This document shows, piece by piece, positions 30,201 to 37,779 of a stretch of DNA of 49,042 bases. How positions within the stretch are numbered: position 1 is the stretch's first letter; each line of letters opens with the position of its first letter. Origin of the DNA: Bacteroidales bacterium (lineage in GTDB: Bacteria > Bacteroidota > Bacteroidia > Bacteroidales > ML635J-15); the NCBI GenBank assembly GCA_017651185.1, contig JAGCDJ010000029.1:1-49042 (forward strand), in the 5' to 3' direction. The translations under genes and the position numbers were made by a program. The notes beneath the pieces are model-generated. The model saw only the letters and a program-made list of their open reading frames with translations. It was not told the origin of the DNA and made no database searches.

Positions 30201-30702
30201 GTCTGACAAGGATATTTCAACTTTGCATATCGCAACCCATGGATTTTTCCTGCCTTCTGACGAAAAATTGCAAGGCGACCATTCTCTGATTCAATCGGGA
30301 CTTTTGTTTTCTGGAGCAAACTACGCATGGCAAAACCTACCAATCCCAGAAGGCGTAGAAGATGGCATACTCACAGCCAAGGAAATCAGTTTCATGGACT
30401 TGCGTAAGACAGACTTGGTTGTACTTTCAGCTTGTCAGACTGCTTTGGGAGAAATCACCGGCGAAGGTGTTTTCGGTTTGCAACGAGGTTTCAAAAAGGC
30501 AGGTGTCCATACAATAATCATGAGCCTCTGGCCAGTTGACGACAATGCCACCCTGCTGATGATGACCGAATTTTACACTAATCTTACAAAAGGAATGTCG
30601 AAACGAGAAGCCTTTCTTGGCGCCCAAAACAAAGTTAAGACAACAGCAGGCTTCGAAAATCCAAGATACTGGGCTGCATTTATTATGCTGGACGGGAACT
30701 AA
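27223..30702 (+). CDS. Secreted TPR-CHAT cysteine protease C
   Basis: Exported protein of 1159 residues. The signal peptide ends LGNISFSQ. About 13 near-regular 42-residue TPRs span about 65-610 (for example ATSLNNIATLYSNMGD followed by ALEIQEKALGRNHPEY). The IRNFSLMTAHEREAYW linker and a CHAT domain follow. The putative dyad is His1006 (ATHG) and Cys1071 (SACQT). The C-terminal half closely follows copies A and B, ending NPRYWAAFIMLDGN. Direct repeats of about 150 bp flank the gene, so it may be one half of a tandem duplication with B. No clear TAnnTTTG box precedes it, so cotranscription with B is possible. Confidence 0.92.
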   Translation: MKHRTPNITRKLLPIILLALLGNISFSQTDTVAIQHKIDSLYDDFGIKYSQKDYRNALSLLLEVLPLSEKISSDAEHASLLSGLGTMYFYNGDSQNSLKYYKLAAELQEKLSDSNHSDYIESLNSIGLLYYYMGEYENAQIYYLKALETQKKFSGEENTAYANSLNNIGILYSEMGEYQKALDYKLQALEILKKTTGENTSDYANLLNNVGLSYSETGDYKKALESYNKAAEIQKNLLGAEHQSYATTLNNIGTLLYRTDDYHNALKYFLRSAEILKKALGDEHRDYLTALNNIGLLCSEKGDYQNAMKFYSQVLEIRRRTLGESHPDYATSLNNIATLYSNMGDCTDALTFATQALEIQEKALGRNHPEYATSLNNIGSLYSCIGDYGNAMKYKLLALEIEKNVLGETNLNYIATLDNIGVLCSDIGDYQNALKYYIQALEIREKGIDYGSISHANLMNNIAAFCSERGEYPTAQQFYLQALEIWKKIFGEEHPNYATTLDNIASLYYLTGDYQNALNYRIQALEIKKKALGENHPDYATTLGNMGILYSKMNDIPNALKYNIQALEIKEKALGPEHPDIAMTLSNISALYHDMGDYQNAIKTNSRAKNIRKINLIRNFSLMTAHEREAYWNANNFNFSKSILYSFRLPNDTTAAKTSYDTELITKGLLLSSEISLNKIIKESGNESLISEYEAIKNMHLQLNKELDRPVVERIYNCDSLENEIQKLERHIVESSKEFGDMTNFIKIDWKDVQKSLKSNDVAIEFTNVQTTKDSTVYAAIILTQNMESPVFVPLFEQKEIVRLLRGIAPAKPETPSDDENRGATSFSSKRLGIYESTGLYDMLWKPLEKYFPENPRIYFAPSGMLHQIAVEYAPINHGNTISDKYEIYRVSSTRFLAMDYIPKPMKNSVLYGGIFYDSDTTTMKLESDRYATRSVAYNSFAAFNKGEDRGSLNYLPGTKTEVENIIGKMKKNHIKSTLYEGSQANEESFKALSDKDISTLHIATHGFFLPSDEKLQGDHSLIQSGLLFSGANYAWQNLPIPEGVEDGILTAKEISFMDLRKTDLVVLSACQTALGEITGEGVFGLQRGFKKAGVHTIIMSLWPVDDNATLLMMTEFYTNLTKGMSKREAFLGAQNKVKTTAGFENPRYWAAFIMLDGN

Positions 30703-30853
30703 AATTGATTTACGATTTTTTCAATGGATAATGGACAATTAATAATTAATAACGAACAATCTGTAGGCTCACAATGCATTGTGAGCCTACAATAAACAAC
30801 ATCAAACAATATAAAACAATTTCAAACGAACATAAACTTAGAACCCCAGAAAC
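30701..30853 (+). repeat. Long direct repeat flanking TPR-CHAT C, right copy
   Basis: A 153-bp partner of 27068-27213, with a 7-bp insertion and a few substitutions. The sequence AACGGCGTAGCC that follows resembles strings near 3593 and 6716, each also beside a gene of this family. Confidence 0.85.
30762..30791. repeat. Palindrome family 1, copy c (perfect 30-bp)
   Basis: Identical to the perfect palindrome at 27122-27151 and located inside the right-hand direct repeat. Confidence 0.9.
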
Positions 30854-30891
30854 GGCGTAGCCACATAAACCCACAAACTATAATTTTTCCC

Positions 30892-30921
30892 TTGCCATAT
30901 AAAATGTTAATTATAATTTCG
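30892..30921 (+). promoter_or_regulatory. Probable panC promoter
   Basis: TTG at 30892-30894 (-33 element) and TAATTTCG at 30914-30921 (one mismatch to TAnnTTTG) are separated by 19 bp. They lie 20 nt before the panC ATG. Confidence 0.5.
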
Positions 30922-30940
30922 CAGCGAAAATTTTATTGCC

Positions 30941-31792
30941 ATGAAAATTGTAAGAACAGTTGAAGAACTTACCGCACTGAGAAAAGAGAACTCATTCAAC
31001 GGCAAAAAGTTAGGATTCGTTCCGACTATGGGTGCACTGCACGAGGGACACGCATCGCTAGTACGTCGCAGCGTTGCAAAAAACGACTGCACTGCGGTTT
31101 CCGTATTCGTTAACCCACGCCAGTTCAACGACCCCACCGACTACAAGAACTACCCGATAACCACCGATGCCGACATTGCTTTGCTAGAAAGCGTTGGATG
31201 CGACATACTATACCTCCCATCCGCCGATGACATATACAACGGATACGAAGGTTGCAAGATGGATTTCCATGGACTGGACAAAATGTACGAAGGCGAATTT
31301 CGTCCCGGACATTTTCAAGGAGTTGTTGACATAGTATACAGACTTTTCGACCTAGTGAAACCCGATTTCGCATATTTTGGCGAGAAGGATTTCCAGCAGG
31401 TGGCAATAATAAAACTTATGGTCAAGCAGAAAAACCTGCCATTAACAATAGTCCCCTGCCCTATTGTCCGCGAAGAAAGCGGTCTGGCGAAAAGTTCACG
31501 CAACAGACTTCTCACTGCAGAGCAAATCGAAGTTGCTCCTCTTATCTACAAGACGATAACCGAAACTTGCTCGGAGATTTCAGAAAAAGACACACCAGAA
31601 AACCTAATCGCCACCTTAAAGTCGAAAATAGACAGCATAAACTTCATGAAAATGGAATACGCAGCATTCTGCAATTCCGAAACTCTTGAAAGACTAGAAA
31701 AATTCGACAGGGAAATCGTCACCAGACTTTGTATTGCTGTATGGTGTGGCAATATAAGATTAATTGACAATATTAATTGTAGCATTAAATAA
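30941..31792 (+). CDS. panC: Pantothenate synthetase
   Basis: Joins D-pantoate and beta-alanine using ATP, the last step of pantothenate synthesis; cytoplasmic. The 283-residue length is typical. The ATP-binding HIGH-like motif appears in [14 protein letters not shown] (about 28-41). [23 protein letters not shown] and FGEKDFQQ are also characteristic, and SSRNRLL is the KMSKS-like region. panD, which makes its beta-alanine substrate, follows after 37 bp. Confidence 0.97.
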   Translation: MKIVRTVEELTALRKENSFNGKKLGFVPTMGALHEGHASLVRRSVAKNDCTAVSVFVNPRQFNDPTDYKNYPITTDADIALLESVGCDILYLPSADDIYNGYEGCKMDFHGLDKMYEGEFRPGHFQGVVDIVYRLFDLVKPDFAYFGEKDFQQVAIIKLMVKQKNLPLTIVPCPIVREESGLAKSSRNRLLTAEQIEVAPLIYKTITETCSEISEKDTPENLIATLKSKIDSINFMKMEYAAFCNSETLERLEKFDREIVTRLCIAVWCGNIRLIDNINCSIK

Positions 31793-31797
31793 ATACT

Positions 31798-31805
31798 TAA
31801 ATTTG
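31798..31805 (+). promoter_or_regulatory. -7 box for panD
   Basis: TAAATTTG matches TAnnTTTG. A TTG at 31777-31779 sits 18 bp upstream of the box. It lies just after the panC stop and 25 nt before the panD ATG, so panD may be transcribed independently of panC. Confidence 0.5.
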
Positions 31806-31829
31806 CAGCGTTTTTTTACGACATCAGAA

Positions 31830-32180
31830 ATGAACATTGAAGTAGTAAAATCGAAGATTCACATGGTTACCGTCACCGAAGCCAACCTGCAGTACGTGGG
31901 AAGCATCACTATCGACGAGGACCTTATGGATGCAGCAAATATCATCGAAAACGAAAAGGTGCAGGTTGTAAACGTCAACAACGGTGAACGACTTGAAACA
32001 TACGTTATAAAAGGTAAGCGCGGTTCTGGCGTAATTTGCCTCAATGGTCCCGCTGCACGCAAGGCGCAAGTCGGCGACATCGTAATCATAATTTCATACG
32101 CATCGATGGATTTCGAAGACGCGAAGAAATTCAAACCATCGTTCGTTTTCCCCGACACTCGCACAAACAAAATAGTGTAA
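31830..32180 (+). CDS. panD: Aspartate 1-decarboxylase proenzyme
   Basis: Pyruvoyl-dependent enzyme converting L-aspartate to beta-alanine for pantothenate synthesis; 116 residues. Self-cleavage is expected between Gly24 and Ser25 in [31 protein letters not shown] and [10 protein letters not shown] are family motifs. The start at 31830 ([20 protein letters not shown]) fits the family; an earlier in-frame ATG at 31764 lies inside panC and would add unrelated residues. The stop overlaps the next start as TAATG. Confidence 0.96.
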   Translation: MNIEVVKSKIHMVTVTEANLQYVGSITIDEDLMDAANIIENEKVQVVNVNNGERLETYVIKGKRGSGVICLNGPAARKAQVGDIVIIISYASMDFEDAKKFKPSFVFPDTRTNKIV

Positions 32181-32662
32181 TGTCCGCACTGTCGGCTATA
32201 AAATCCAAAATCACAGACATATCCGAAATAAACGGACTTGTTTCGTCGTGGAAGTCCCAAGGACATAGTGTGGTTTTCACAAATGGTTGCTTCGATGTGC
32301 TTCACTATGGACACGTAAGTTACCTTGCCGAAGCCAGCGACCTTGGCGACAAGTTAGTTATAGGTTTAAACTCAGATGCATCGGTAAGACGGCTTAAAGG
32401 AGAAACACGGCCAATAAACGGGCAGAACGAACGAGCAACACTACTGGCAGCACTGGATTTTGTCGATGCTGTTGTTATTTTTGAAGAAGACACTCCAGAA
32501 AACCTGTTAAAAAAGATAAAACCGAACTTCTTAGTCAAGGGCGGAGACTACACTTTCGAAACCATAGTGGGAGCCGATTTCGTCAGTTCATACGGAGGAA
32601 AAGTTGCGACAATTCCACTTGTTGAAAACTTTTCTTCTTCATTAATAATAAAAAGATTTTGA
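32180..32662 (+). CDS. rfaE2: D-glycero-beta-D-manno-heptose 1-phosphate adenylyltransferase
   Basis: Nucleotidyltransferase of 160 residues, matching the C-terminal half of HldE as a separate protein. It activates heptose-1-phosphate for LPS core synthesis. The nucleotide-binding motif is [17 protein letters not shown] (HYGH), with [15 protein letters not shown] and LVKGGDY downstream and the SSSLIIKRF end. The ATG at 32180 overlaps the panD stop by one base, so translation is probably coupled. The frame is open further upstream only as a shadow of panD. Confidence 0.93.
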   Translation: MSALSAIKSKITDISEINGLVSSWKSQGHSVVFTNGCFDVLHYGHVSYLAEASDLGDKLVIGLNSDASVRRLKGETRPINGQNERATLLAALDFVDAVVIFEEDTPENLLKKIKPNFLVKGGDYTFETIVGADFVSSYGGKVATIPLVENFSSSLIIKRF

Positions 32663-32676
32663 ATTAAAAAATTTAC

Positions 32677-32684
32677 TATATTTG
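32677..32684 (+). promoter_or_regulatory. -7 box for the lipoprotein gene
   Basis: TATATTTG matches TAnnTTTG, 26 nt before the ATG at 32711. The nearest upstream TTTG ends 15 bp away, shorter than the usual spacing. Confidence 0.5.
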
Positions 32685-32710
32685 CAACCGATTTATTTTT
32701 ATTTAGTAAA

Positions 32711-33127
32711 ATGAAGAATAGAATATTAATACTTATACTGTTAGTAGGATTTTCAACGATTTTGATGTCAAGTTGCAAAAAAGTTGCAGACGAACTTGTT
32801 GGTACATGGAATATTATGACATTTGACACCCAAGAAGAAGGTAAAATGCAAATTACATTCGATGGGGACAAAACTGCGGTAAGAATTTATAATTCTGAAT
32901 CAGGAATGCTTGTTGACAGTTGCTCATACGAAGTTATCCAGAAGGGTGCAAAAAAGCGTATTATATTCAGAGACAGTCACATGTTGCCTGGATATGACGA
33001 TTTGAACGGCGTATATAGGGTAGACAAGATTAAGAATGATATTATTATAGCAACAAGAATAGAATTCGAGGAAGACCCGACAAAGGGTGGCGCATTCTAC
33101 AGTTTGGAAATGAAAAGGAAAAATTAA
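32711..33127 (+). CDS. Small lipocalin-like lipoprotein
   Basis: Protein of 138 residues with a lipoprotein signal ending LMSSC (Cys22 to be lipidated). The mature part begins KKVADELVGTWNIMTF and continues in short beta strands, in the manner of the lipocalin-like proteins (GTW motif) common in Bacteroidales. Function unknown. It has its own promoter box and a strong terminator. Confidence 0.8.
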   Translation: MKNRILILILLVGFSTILMSSCKKVADELVGTWNIMTFDTQEEGKMQITFDGDKTAVRIYNSESGMLVDSCSYEVIQKGAKKRIIFRDSHMLPGYDDLNGVYRVDKIKNDIIIATRIEFEEDPTKGGAFYSLEMKRKN

Positions 33128-33145
33128 ACATTATAACGCAAACAA

Positions 33146-33186
33146 ACACATAACGACTGCCAGAACGACAGTCGTTATGTGTTTTT
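33146..33186 (+). terminator. Strong hairpin terminator between the lipoprotein gene and radA
   Basis: A perfect 14-bp stem, ACACATAACGACTG and CAGTCGTTATGTGT, has a 9-nt loop and a T tail. The tail ends about 10 nt before the radA ATG, which is unusually close for a simple terminator. It may also act in the radA leader. Confidence 0.85.
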
Positions 33187-33196
33187 AAAAGGACTC

Positions 33197-34573
33197 ATGG
33201 CAAAAAACAAAACTATATTCGTCTGTCAGAACTGCGGGTTCAACTCTCCCAAATGGATAGGCAAATGCCCCAACTGCAACAGTTGGAATTCATTTATCGA
33301 AGAGGTTGAAGAAAAGGAAGACAAGTTTACAAAGGCATATTCCGAAGCAATTGCAGGAAATCCTGTTCCTATTCACGATATAAAGCAAAAGGAACTGCAT
33401 AGAATCGACATGCCATATACCGAACTCAACCGCGTACTCGGAGGCGGACTTGTCCCCGGCTCGTTAGTTCTGCTTGGTGGTGAACCTGGAATCGGAAAAT
33501 CAACACTTATTCTGCAGTCTGCCCTTAATATTAACAAGAAAGTCCTGTATATTTCTGGCGAGGAAAGCGATACCCAGATAAAACTTCGCGCAGACAGAAT
33601 CGGCATCAATAATCCCCAATGCCTGATATACACAGAAATAAACATCGACAAGATTATTGCCACAATAAAAGCAACTGATCCCGAAATAGTTGTAATCGAC
33701 TCGATACAAACTACCGCATCTACCGACATTACATCATCGCCTGGAACAGTTTCTCAAATAAGACTTTGTGCACAGAAACTACAGGAATATGCAAAGCAAT
33801 CGGGAGTACCTATAATAATAATAGGACATATCAACAAGGATGGCGACATAGCAGGACCAATGTCGCTGGAACATATTGTTGATGTAGTTGTGCAATTTGA
33901 AGGCGACAACAACCATTTCTACCGTCTACTCCGCCCCAAAAAGAACCGTTTCGGTTCAACATACGAAATAGGCGTTTTCGAGATGATGAACTATGGTTTG
34001 AAGGAAGTCACCGACCCTGGCAAAATCCTGCTTTCGGGCGACAACAGCAACCTTAGCGGAATAGCATTCGGAACAGTTAGTGAAGGCTCGCGTTCGCTTA
34101 TGATTGAAATACAAGCACTTGTTGGCAATTCAGTTTATGGGACTCCACAACGCTCTTCTACTGGATTCGACAATCGCCGATTCATGATGCTACTCGCAGT
34201 AATCGAGAAACGTCTCGGTCTGAAACTCAATGCAAAAGACGTTTTCCTGAACATTGCAGGCGGTCTGCGCATAAACGACACTGCCGTCGACATTTCCGTT
34301 ATTGCAGCGGTAATCTCGTCGTACATCGACAAGGCAATCCCCGACAATTATTGCTTCATAGGCGAAGTTGGACTATCGGGACAGATAAAACCGGTATCAT
34401 TCATCGAAAAACGTGTTGCAGAAGCATCTAGACTCGGATTCTCAACAATTTTCATATCAGCATCGCAAAAGGCGGAAGTAAAGGAAACCAAATCGACAAT
34501 AATCCCCGTTTCCGATGTAAGAGACTTTGCCACAAGACTTTTCAAAGGAGGAAATCAAGAACAAGAAGCATGA
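33197..34573 (+). CDS. radA: DNA repair protein RadA
   Basis: RecA-like ATPase that helps process recombination intermediates; 458 residues. The N-terminal C4 zinc finger is CQNCG...GKCPNCNSWNSF. Walker A is GGEPGIGKST (about 93-102). The RadA-specific KKNRFGSTYEIGVFEM precedes a Lon-like C-terminal domain (SSTGFDNRRFMMLLAVIEKR, GEVGLSGQIKPV). I chose the ATG at 33197 (MAKNKTIFVCQNCG). The upstream in-frame ATG at 33179 lies within the terminator stem. The stop overlaps the ABC permease start as ATGA. Confidence 0.96.
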   Translation: MAKNKTIFVCQNCGFNSPKWIGKCPNCNSWNSFIEEVEEKEDKFTKAYSEAIAGNPVPIHDIKQKELHRIDMPYTELNRVLGGGLVPGSLVLLGGEPGIGKSTLILQSALNINKKVLYISGEESDTQIKLRADRIGINNPQCLIYTEINIDKIIATIKATDPEIVVIDSIQTTASTDITSSPGTVSQIRLCAQKLQEYAKQSGVPIIIIGHINKDGDIAGPMSLEHIVDVVVQFEGDNNHFYRLLRPKKNRFGSTYEIGVFEMMNYGLKEVTDPGKILLSGDNSNLSGIAFGTVSEGSRSLMIEIQALVGNSVYGTPQRSSTGFDNRRFMMLLAVIEKRLGLKLNAKDVFLNIAGGLRINDTAVDISVIAAVISSYIDKAIPDNYCFIGEVGLSGQIKPVSFIEKRVAEASRLGFSTIFISASQKAEVKETKSTIIPVSDVRDFATRLFKGGNQEQEA

Positions 34574-35385
34574 CAAAACACATTTCTCCAGATGGACATA
34601 TAGGCACGTTGGAATACCTGAAAGCAATATGGAATTTCAGGCATCTAACCCACTCCCTTGCAAAAGGAGAAATAAAAAACCAATCGTCGCTGAATATCAC
34701 CGGCATCTTCTTGAATATCATACAGTCGCTCATCGGACTAGCAGTATATTGGATAGTTTTCGGCATAGCAATCGGCATCGATACAGGCGATATACCATAT
34801 CCCATATTTGTACTTCCCGGGATTTTTATCTGGCACTATTTTTCTGCAATAACTGGATATTGCAGCAACTGTTTCATTCTCAGTCAGAACTTCATTAGCA
34901 AACTATATTTTCCTCGCATCTGCATACCATTTTCAAAAGTATTGCTCGGAATGGTTGACTTTACAATCGGAATTATACTATTCATCATACTATTCATCTG
35001 CTTCGGACAATCCCTTACAATAAACTGGTTATTTTTCCCATTGATTATCATAGCAATAATAATCTTTGTAACAACAATAGGATTATGGATCAGTTTCATT
35101 TCCCTATTTTCGATGGACACCACACGAATAGCAGCACAACTGACTAACTTTTTGATATTCATCACTCCCGTATTCTATCCAGACACTATAATTCCCGAAA
35201 ATTTCAAGTTCATACTATACATAAACCCTGTCGCGGGCATAATAGAATACACACGCTGGTCGTTGCTTGGCACTGCTCTTCCCGACCATAAATACCTGAT
35301 AGGCATTGCAATAACAGCAATATTGGGAATAACAATATTCTTCATCTTTAAAAAGTACGAAAAAAGAATCTCAGACCTGCTATAA
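34570..35385 (+). CDS. ABC-2 type permease, Wzm-like polysaccharide exporter
   Basis: Inner-membrane protein of 271 residues with about six transmembrane segments (SLIGLAVYWIVFGIAIGI, YPIFVLPGIFIWHYFSAITG, GIILFIILFICFG and others). The ABC-2 end signature is present (FLIFITPVFYPDTIIP, INPVAGIIEYTRWSLLG). Its partner ATPase starts one base after its stop. Proteins of this type export O-antigen or teichoic-acid-like glycans. The ATGA overlap with radA implies coupled translation with an unrelated function. Confidence 0.9.
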   Translation: MTKHISPDGHIGTLEYLKAIWNFRHLTHSLAKGEIKNQSSLNITGIFLNIIQSLIGLAVYWIVFGIAIGIDTGDIPYPIFVLPGIFIWHYFSAITGYCSNCFILSQNFISKLYFPRICIPFSKVLLGMVDFTIGIILFIILFICFGQSLTINWLFFPLIIIAIIIFVTTIGLWISFISLFSMDTTRIAAQLTNFLIFITPVFYPDTIIPENFKFILYINPVAGIIEYTRWSLLGTALPDHKYLIGIAITAILGITIFFIFKKYEKRISDLL

Positions 35386-35386
35386 A

Positions 35387-36538
35387 ATGACACCAGAGAC
35401 CGCCATATCAATACACAATCTGTCGAAAGAATACTACAGAACAGAAAAAGCAAGTCCATTTTCGCGCAAATCGACAAAAGGCACAGGTTTTCTGGCAGTC
35501 AACAATATTAGCATCGACATTAGGAAAGGCGAGGTTATATGCATAACCGGTCACAACGGCTCGGGCAAAAGCACACTGCTAAAAATGCTGGCAGAAGTTA
35601 CACTGCCCACTTCTGGTGAAATAGAAATCAACGGCAAAGTCGCTTCAATACTTGAAATAGGCATAGGTTTTCAGCCAGAAATTTCTGGTTACGAAAATAT
35701 TTTCCTGTCGGGAGCAATGTACGGACTAAAAAAATCGGAAATTGAGACAAAAATTGACCGAATAATTGAAATGTTCGGTTTCCCTGATTTCATAAATACG
35801 CCAGTAAAATACTATTCATCAGGAATGTACATGCGACTGGCCTTTTCAATAATCGTCAACATAGAAGCGGACATATACCTGTTCGATGAAGTTACAAGCG
35901 TCGGTGACAACGAATTCAGGAGCAAGGTAACACGCGAAATTTCAAGGTTGAAAGACAATGGTGCAACAATATTGGTAGTTACGCATACGCCAACGTTGTT
36001 CTCGACAGTAAGCAACCGCTTCATCATTTTCAACAAAGGTAGCATTACGGTTTCCGAAACACCAGAAAATATTCCGCAAGCGCCAGATGACGACCCTAAG
36101 CACATTTGCGAAGACAAACTCAAACAAATCAAGGAACTACATACAGAAAACCTGAATTTCGATTTGACAGATGTCAAAATAATAACGCAAACCGACGATC
36201 CAAACAAAATATTTGATGAAAAAATCGAAATTGTCGCTACAGTTTCATACCAAACCAACGATGTATCAACCTTATTAATAGCAGTTACTGACGTTAGCGG
36301 AAACATAATAACATCGGCATGCGCGGAACTTGCAGCAGGCAATCTGAAAAACAAACTTATATCGTTTGAATTTCCTAAAGGATACCTTCGTCCGTCACCT
36401 TTGAGCCTACGATTCGAAATTATGGACAGCAACAACAAACCGCTGGCTTCGTACCCAAATGTGATAAACATGCCACACCCACGAAAGAACATCTGGTCAG
36501 GATACCTGAACATGCCCATAAAAGTAACCGTTGAGTAA
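35387..36538 (+). CDS. ABC transporter ATPase, Wzt-like with C-terminal substrate-binding domain
   Basis: Protein of 383 residues. The nucleotide-binding domain has Walker A GHNGSGKST (from residue 55), signature YSSGMYMRLAFS and Walker B IYLFDEV. A C-terminal extension (about 250-383) of beta-rich sequence resembles the Wzt C-terminal domain that recognises the glycan to be exported (ISFEFPKGYLRPSPLSLRFE). It forms an exporter with the upstream permease. A glycosyltransferase with its own promoter follows. The LPS-related rfaE2 lies 2 kb upstream. Confidence 0.92.
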   Translation: MTPETAISIHNLSKEYYRTEKASPFSRKSTKGTGFLAVNNISIDIRKGEVICITGHNGSGKSTLLKMLAEVTLPTSGEIEINGKVASILEIGIGFQPEISGYENIFLSGAMYGLKKSEIETKIDRIIEMFGFPDFINTPVKYYSSGMYMRLAFSIIVNIEADIYLFDEVTSVGDNEFRSKVTREISRLKDNGATILVVTHTPTLFSTVSNRFIIFNKGSITVSETPENIPQAPDDDPKHICEDKLKQIKELHTENLNFDLTDVKIITQTDDPNKIFDEKIEIVATVSYQTNDVSTLLIAVTDVSGNIITSACAELAAGNLKNKLISFEFPKGYLRPSPLSLRFEIMDSNNKPLASYPNVINMPHPRKNIWSGYLNMPIKVTVE

Positions 36539-36568
36539 TGCAAATTTATCCGAATCGGCAAAAATAAA

Positions 36569-36599
36569 TTGCATTTCCCTTTAAATCACGTTATCTTTG
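36569..36599 (+). promoter_or_regulatory. Promoter of the glycosyltransferase gene
   Basis: TTG at 36569-36571 and TATCTTTG at 36592-36599 are separated by 20 bp. This matches the Bacteroidota -33/-7 arrangement, 19 nt before the GTG start. Confidence 0.65.
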
Positions 36600-36618
36600 T
36601 AACCTTAAATTTATTATC

Positions 36619-37707
36619 GTGCCAAAGCGACTTCTACTCATAGTGCATCACAGGCCCAACCGCTCGCCCGGACAAAGGTTTCGCATAGAACAATTTTTGC
36701 CATGGCTCGAAAAAGCAGGTTACGAAGTCACTTTCTCCAACATCATCAGCGAAAAGGACGACAAGACCTTCTACTCGCACGGTCATTACTTTGGAAAACT
36801 TTTGTTCGTGATAAAGAGTTTTTTCCATCGCATGAAGGATGTGCGCAGAGCAAAGAATTTCGACCTTGTGTTCGTCTATCGCGAAGCATATATGTTAGGC
36901 ACGACAATCTTCGAACGAAAGATTGCAAAGAGCGGAGTACCAATGATTTTCGATTTCGATGACTCCATCTGGCTGAACGACACCAGCGAAGGCAACCAGA
37001 ACCTAGCATGGCTGAAACGCACCGAAAAGACAAACGAAATCTGCCAGTATGCTACACTCGTAAGTGTTGGCAACCAATATCTTGCCGACTACGCAAAGCA
37101 ATTCAACGACAATATTTTCATACTGCCGACTGTAATAAACACCAACTACCATAAGCCAACAGAGAAAAAGCCACACAACGGCATTTGCATCGGCTGGACA
37201 GGTACTCAACCAACTCTCAAGCACTACGAAACCGCTTTTCCTGTACTGAAACGCATAAAGGAAAAATATAGCGACAAGGTGTATTTCAAGGTGATAATGA
37301 ACTCGAAAACCTGGCAGAGCGAAATTCCCGACACCAAAATCGTGCAATGGTCAGCAGAAAACGAAATCGAAGAACTTTGCGAGTTCGACATAGGCATAAT
37401 GCCTCTGCCAGATGACAAGTGGAGCCGTGGAAAGTGCGGTTTCAAGGGACTGCAATGCATGGCGCTTGAACTTCCTGTGGTAATGTCGCCAGTGGGTGTG
37501 AACAAGGAAATTATCGACGACGGCGAAAACGGTTTCCTCGCCGACTCCGAAGACGAATGGGTTGAAAAATTGTCTGCTCTCATTGATTCAGAGGAACTTC
37601 GCCACAAAATTGGCAAGAATGCCAGACAGACAGTCGAGGAACGCTTTTCCGTTACAGCGTGGGAAGACAAAGTTGTCGAAACTTTCGACGGGCTGATAAA
37701 AAAGTAA
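36619..37707 (+). CDS. Glycosyltransferase, GT4-like (GTG start)
   Basis: Protein of 362 residues with a GT-B-type layout. The N-terminus (LLLIVHHRPNRSPGQRFRIE) and centre (FDFDDSIWLND) are followed by a C-terminal donor-binding region (GICIGWTGTQPTLKHYE, FDIGIMPLPDDKWSRGKCGF, ALELPVVMSPVGVNKEII). It probably adds a sugar to a surface glycan, fitting the ABC exporter upstream; donor and acceptor are unknown. The GTG at 36619 is used because no ATG lies between the promoter and the conserved N-terminus. Confidence 0.88.
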   Translation: MPKRLLLIVHHRPNRSPGQRFRIEQFLPWLEKAGYEVTFSNIISEKDDKTFYSHGHYFGKLLFVIKSFFHRMKDVRRAKNFDLVFVYREAYMLGTTIFERKIAKSGVPMIFDFDDSIWLNDTSEGNQNLAWLKRTEKTNEICQYATLVSVGNQYLADYAKQFNDNIFILPTVINTNYHKPTEKKPHNGICIGWTGTQPTLKHYETAFPVLKRIKEKYSDKVYFKVIMNSKTWQSEIPDTKIVQWSAENEIEELCEFDIGIMPLPDDKWSRGKCGFKGLQCMALELPVVMSPVGVNKEIIDDGENGFLADSEDEWVEKLSALIDSEELRHKIGKNARQTVEERFSVTAWEDKVVETFDGLIKK

Positions 37708-37744
37708 AGAAAAATTTTTGCCGTTAATAAAATCTTCCATACTT

Positions 37745-37779
37745 TTACGAAAAATTTCGTAACGAAAAAAGTCGTAATA
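37745..37779. repeat. 35-bp TTACGAAA motif, left of the AAA ATPase gene
   Basis: The motif contains TTACGAAAAATTTCGTAA followed by CGAAA and a further TCGTAATA. It ends on the ATG of the ATPase gene. The downstream copy at 38850-38884 matches at 29 of 35 positions in the same orientation. Confidence 0.85.

Noticed and set aside
32036..32179. Upstream extension of the rfaE2-type gene
   Set aside because: It lies wholly inside panD in another frame; the family start fits the ATG at 32180.
33179..33196. Earlier ATG for radA
   Set aside because: It is within the terminator stem; RadA proteins start at the MAKxKT sequence encoded from 33197.
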